Shown here piece after piece: positions 5,253 to 5,491 of a stretch of 5,491 bases of DNA. Below the pieces are notes generated by a model. That model was given only the letters and a program-made list of their open reading frames with translations. It made no database searches and was not told the origin of the DNA. Position 1 is the first letter of the stretch, and each line of letters starts with the position of its first letter. A program made the position numbers and the translations under genes. Source of the DNA: UBA2231 sp964415175 (lineage in GTDB: Bacteria > Elusimicrobiota > Elusimicrobia > Elusimicrobiales > UBA9959); the NCBI GenBank assembly GCA_964415175.1, contig CAYPYG010000051.1, positions 1 to 5,491 of the forward strand, written 5' to 3'.

Positions 5253-5448
5253 GCCGGGGGCATGGCGTGCCCTCACCTCGCAAAAACAGGGTCGCGCACA
5301 CCGTGCGCGCCCTTCCCGTTCTCGCCGCTCGCGCTCGTCCGCGTCTCCGGCCCCGCAGGACAGCGATTCCACCGGCTACCTCCGACGCGACTTCGTAAGC
5401 GAGCGGCTCCGAAGGGTTTTGCTCCGGTGAGGGCACGCCTCCCCCGGC
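5253..5448. repeat. 196-bp structured inverted-repeat element
   Basis: The outer arms are 5253-5285 and 5417-5448. They pair as GCCGGGGG with CCCCCGGC (8 bp), then GGCGTGCCCTCACC with GGTGAGGGCACGCC (14 bp perfect), then GCAAAA with TTTTGC (6 bp), separated only by small bulges. Inside lie a GC hairpin (5289-5312) and a second helix, GCCGCTCGC (5324-5332) with GCGAGCGGC (5399-5407), continued by GTC-GCGTC (5337-5345) pairing with GACGCGAC (5384-5391). No target-site duplication is seen at the outer ends and no gene is credible inside. The rest of the 5169-5491 stretch holds only the promoter candidate and a GC-rich edge. It may be a structured RNA, a leader or terminator structure, or a miniature repeat; its class is unknown. 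Confidence 0.7.
5280..5312 (-). terminator. Terminator-like hairpin with T-tract, minus strand
   Basis: Read on the minus strand, GGG-CGCGCAC, loop GGT, GTGCGCG-A-CCC forms a ten-pair GC stem with one bulged A (5312 to 5289), followed by TGTTTTTGC (five Ts at 5286-5282). This is the form of an intrinsic terminator. It would stop minus-strand transcription entering from beyond the right edge before it reaches the operon promoter. The T-tract is short and is also part of the outer inverted repeat, so the fold may instead serve another purpose. Confidence 0.5.
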
Positions 5449-5491
5449 TGTCCCCTTATGGCTCGCTTAGCGGGCAGGCTCCCCGGAGGCT

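Noticed and set aside
5391..5420. Plus-strand terminator (CTTCG/CGAAG stem followed by GGTTTT)
   Set aside because: The stem has only five pairs around a 14-base loop, the T-tract is four bases and begins after GG, and the bases pair better in the nested helix.
5140..5436. 98-codon minus-strand reading frame across the structured element
   Set aside because: It is Arg/Gly-rich low complexity, is built mostly from the inverted-repeat arms and the GC hairpin, runs 29 bp into the start of DUF177 and has no domain I recognise. Its start also falls inside the right arm of the repeat.
5476..5491. Imperfect palindrome at the right edge (AGGCTCCCCGGAGGCT)
   Set aside because: It is short, has a mismatch and is cut by the window end, so it cannot be judged as a terminator or repeat end.

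Overview
This 5.5-kb window carries bacterial chromosomal housekeeping genes at high GC. They include a partial complex I gene, a lipoprotein gene and the widespread yceD-rpmF-plsX-fab neighbourhood. The DNA does not fix the phylum. A diderm, anaerobe-type or uncultivated lineage such as Elusimicrobiota is possible, but this is a weak guess. There are no rRNA or tRNA genes, CRISPR arrays or transposase genes.

Left edge (1-1101): the first 167 bases are the N-terminal part of nuoA (complex I subunit A) on the minus strand, running off the window. A 70-bp divergent spacer separates it from a plus-strand gene for an atypical short-chain dehydrogenase of the NDUFA9 (complex I accessory subunit) type. 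That gene overlaps tail-to-tail, by 29 bp, with the last gene of the main minus-strand operon.

Centre (1073-5168): one compact minus-strand operon in the transcription order DUF177/yceD - rpmF - plsX - fabG - acpP - rnc - lipoprotein. Gaps run from a 26-bp overlap to 41 bp. It joins ribosome biogenesis (DUF177, L32, RNase III) to membrane-lipid synthesis (PlsX, FabG, ACP). The fabH, fabD and fabF genes, which often sit here in other bacteria, are absent. plsX and fabG overlap by four bases, so no remnant of fabH or fabD remains between them.

Right edge (5169-5491): no convincing gene. It holds a promoter candidate for the operon and, upstream of it, a highly structured 196-bp element. The element has long inverted outer arms, a nested inner helix and a terminator-like GC hairpin followed by five Ts on the minus strand. 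It could be a terminator or leader structure, an unrecognised structured RNA, or a miniature repeat element. It is the least explained and most interesting part of the window.

A second pattern is that the three genes at the heads of transcripts (nuoA, the NDUFA9-like gene and DUF177) have no visible Shine-Dalgarno sequence and have -10-like hexamers very close to the ATG. Four of the internal operon genes (rpmF, acpP, rnc and the lipoprotein gene) have clear ones. This suggests leaderless or nearly leaderless first genes.
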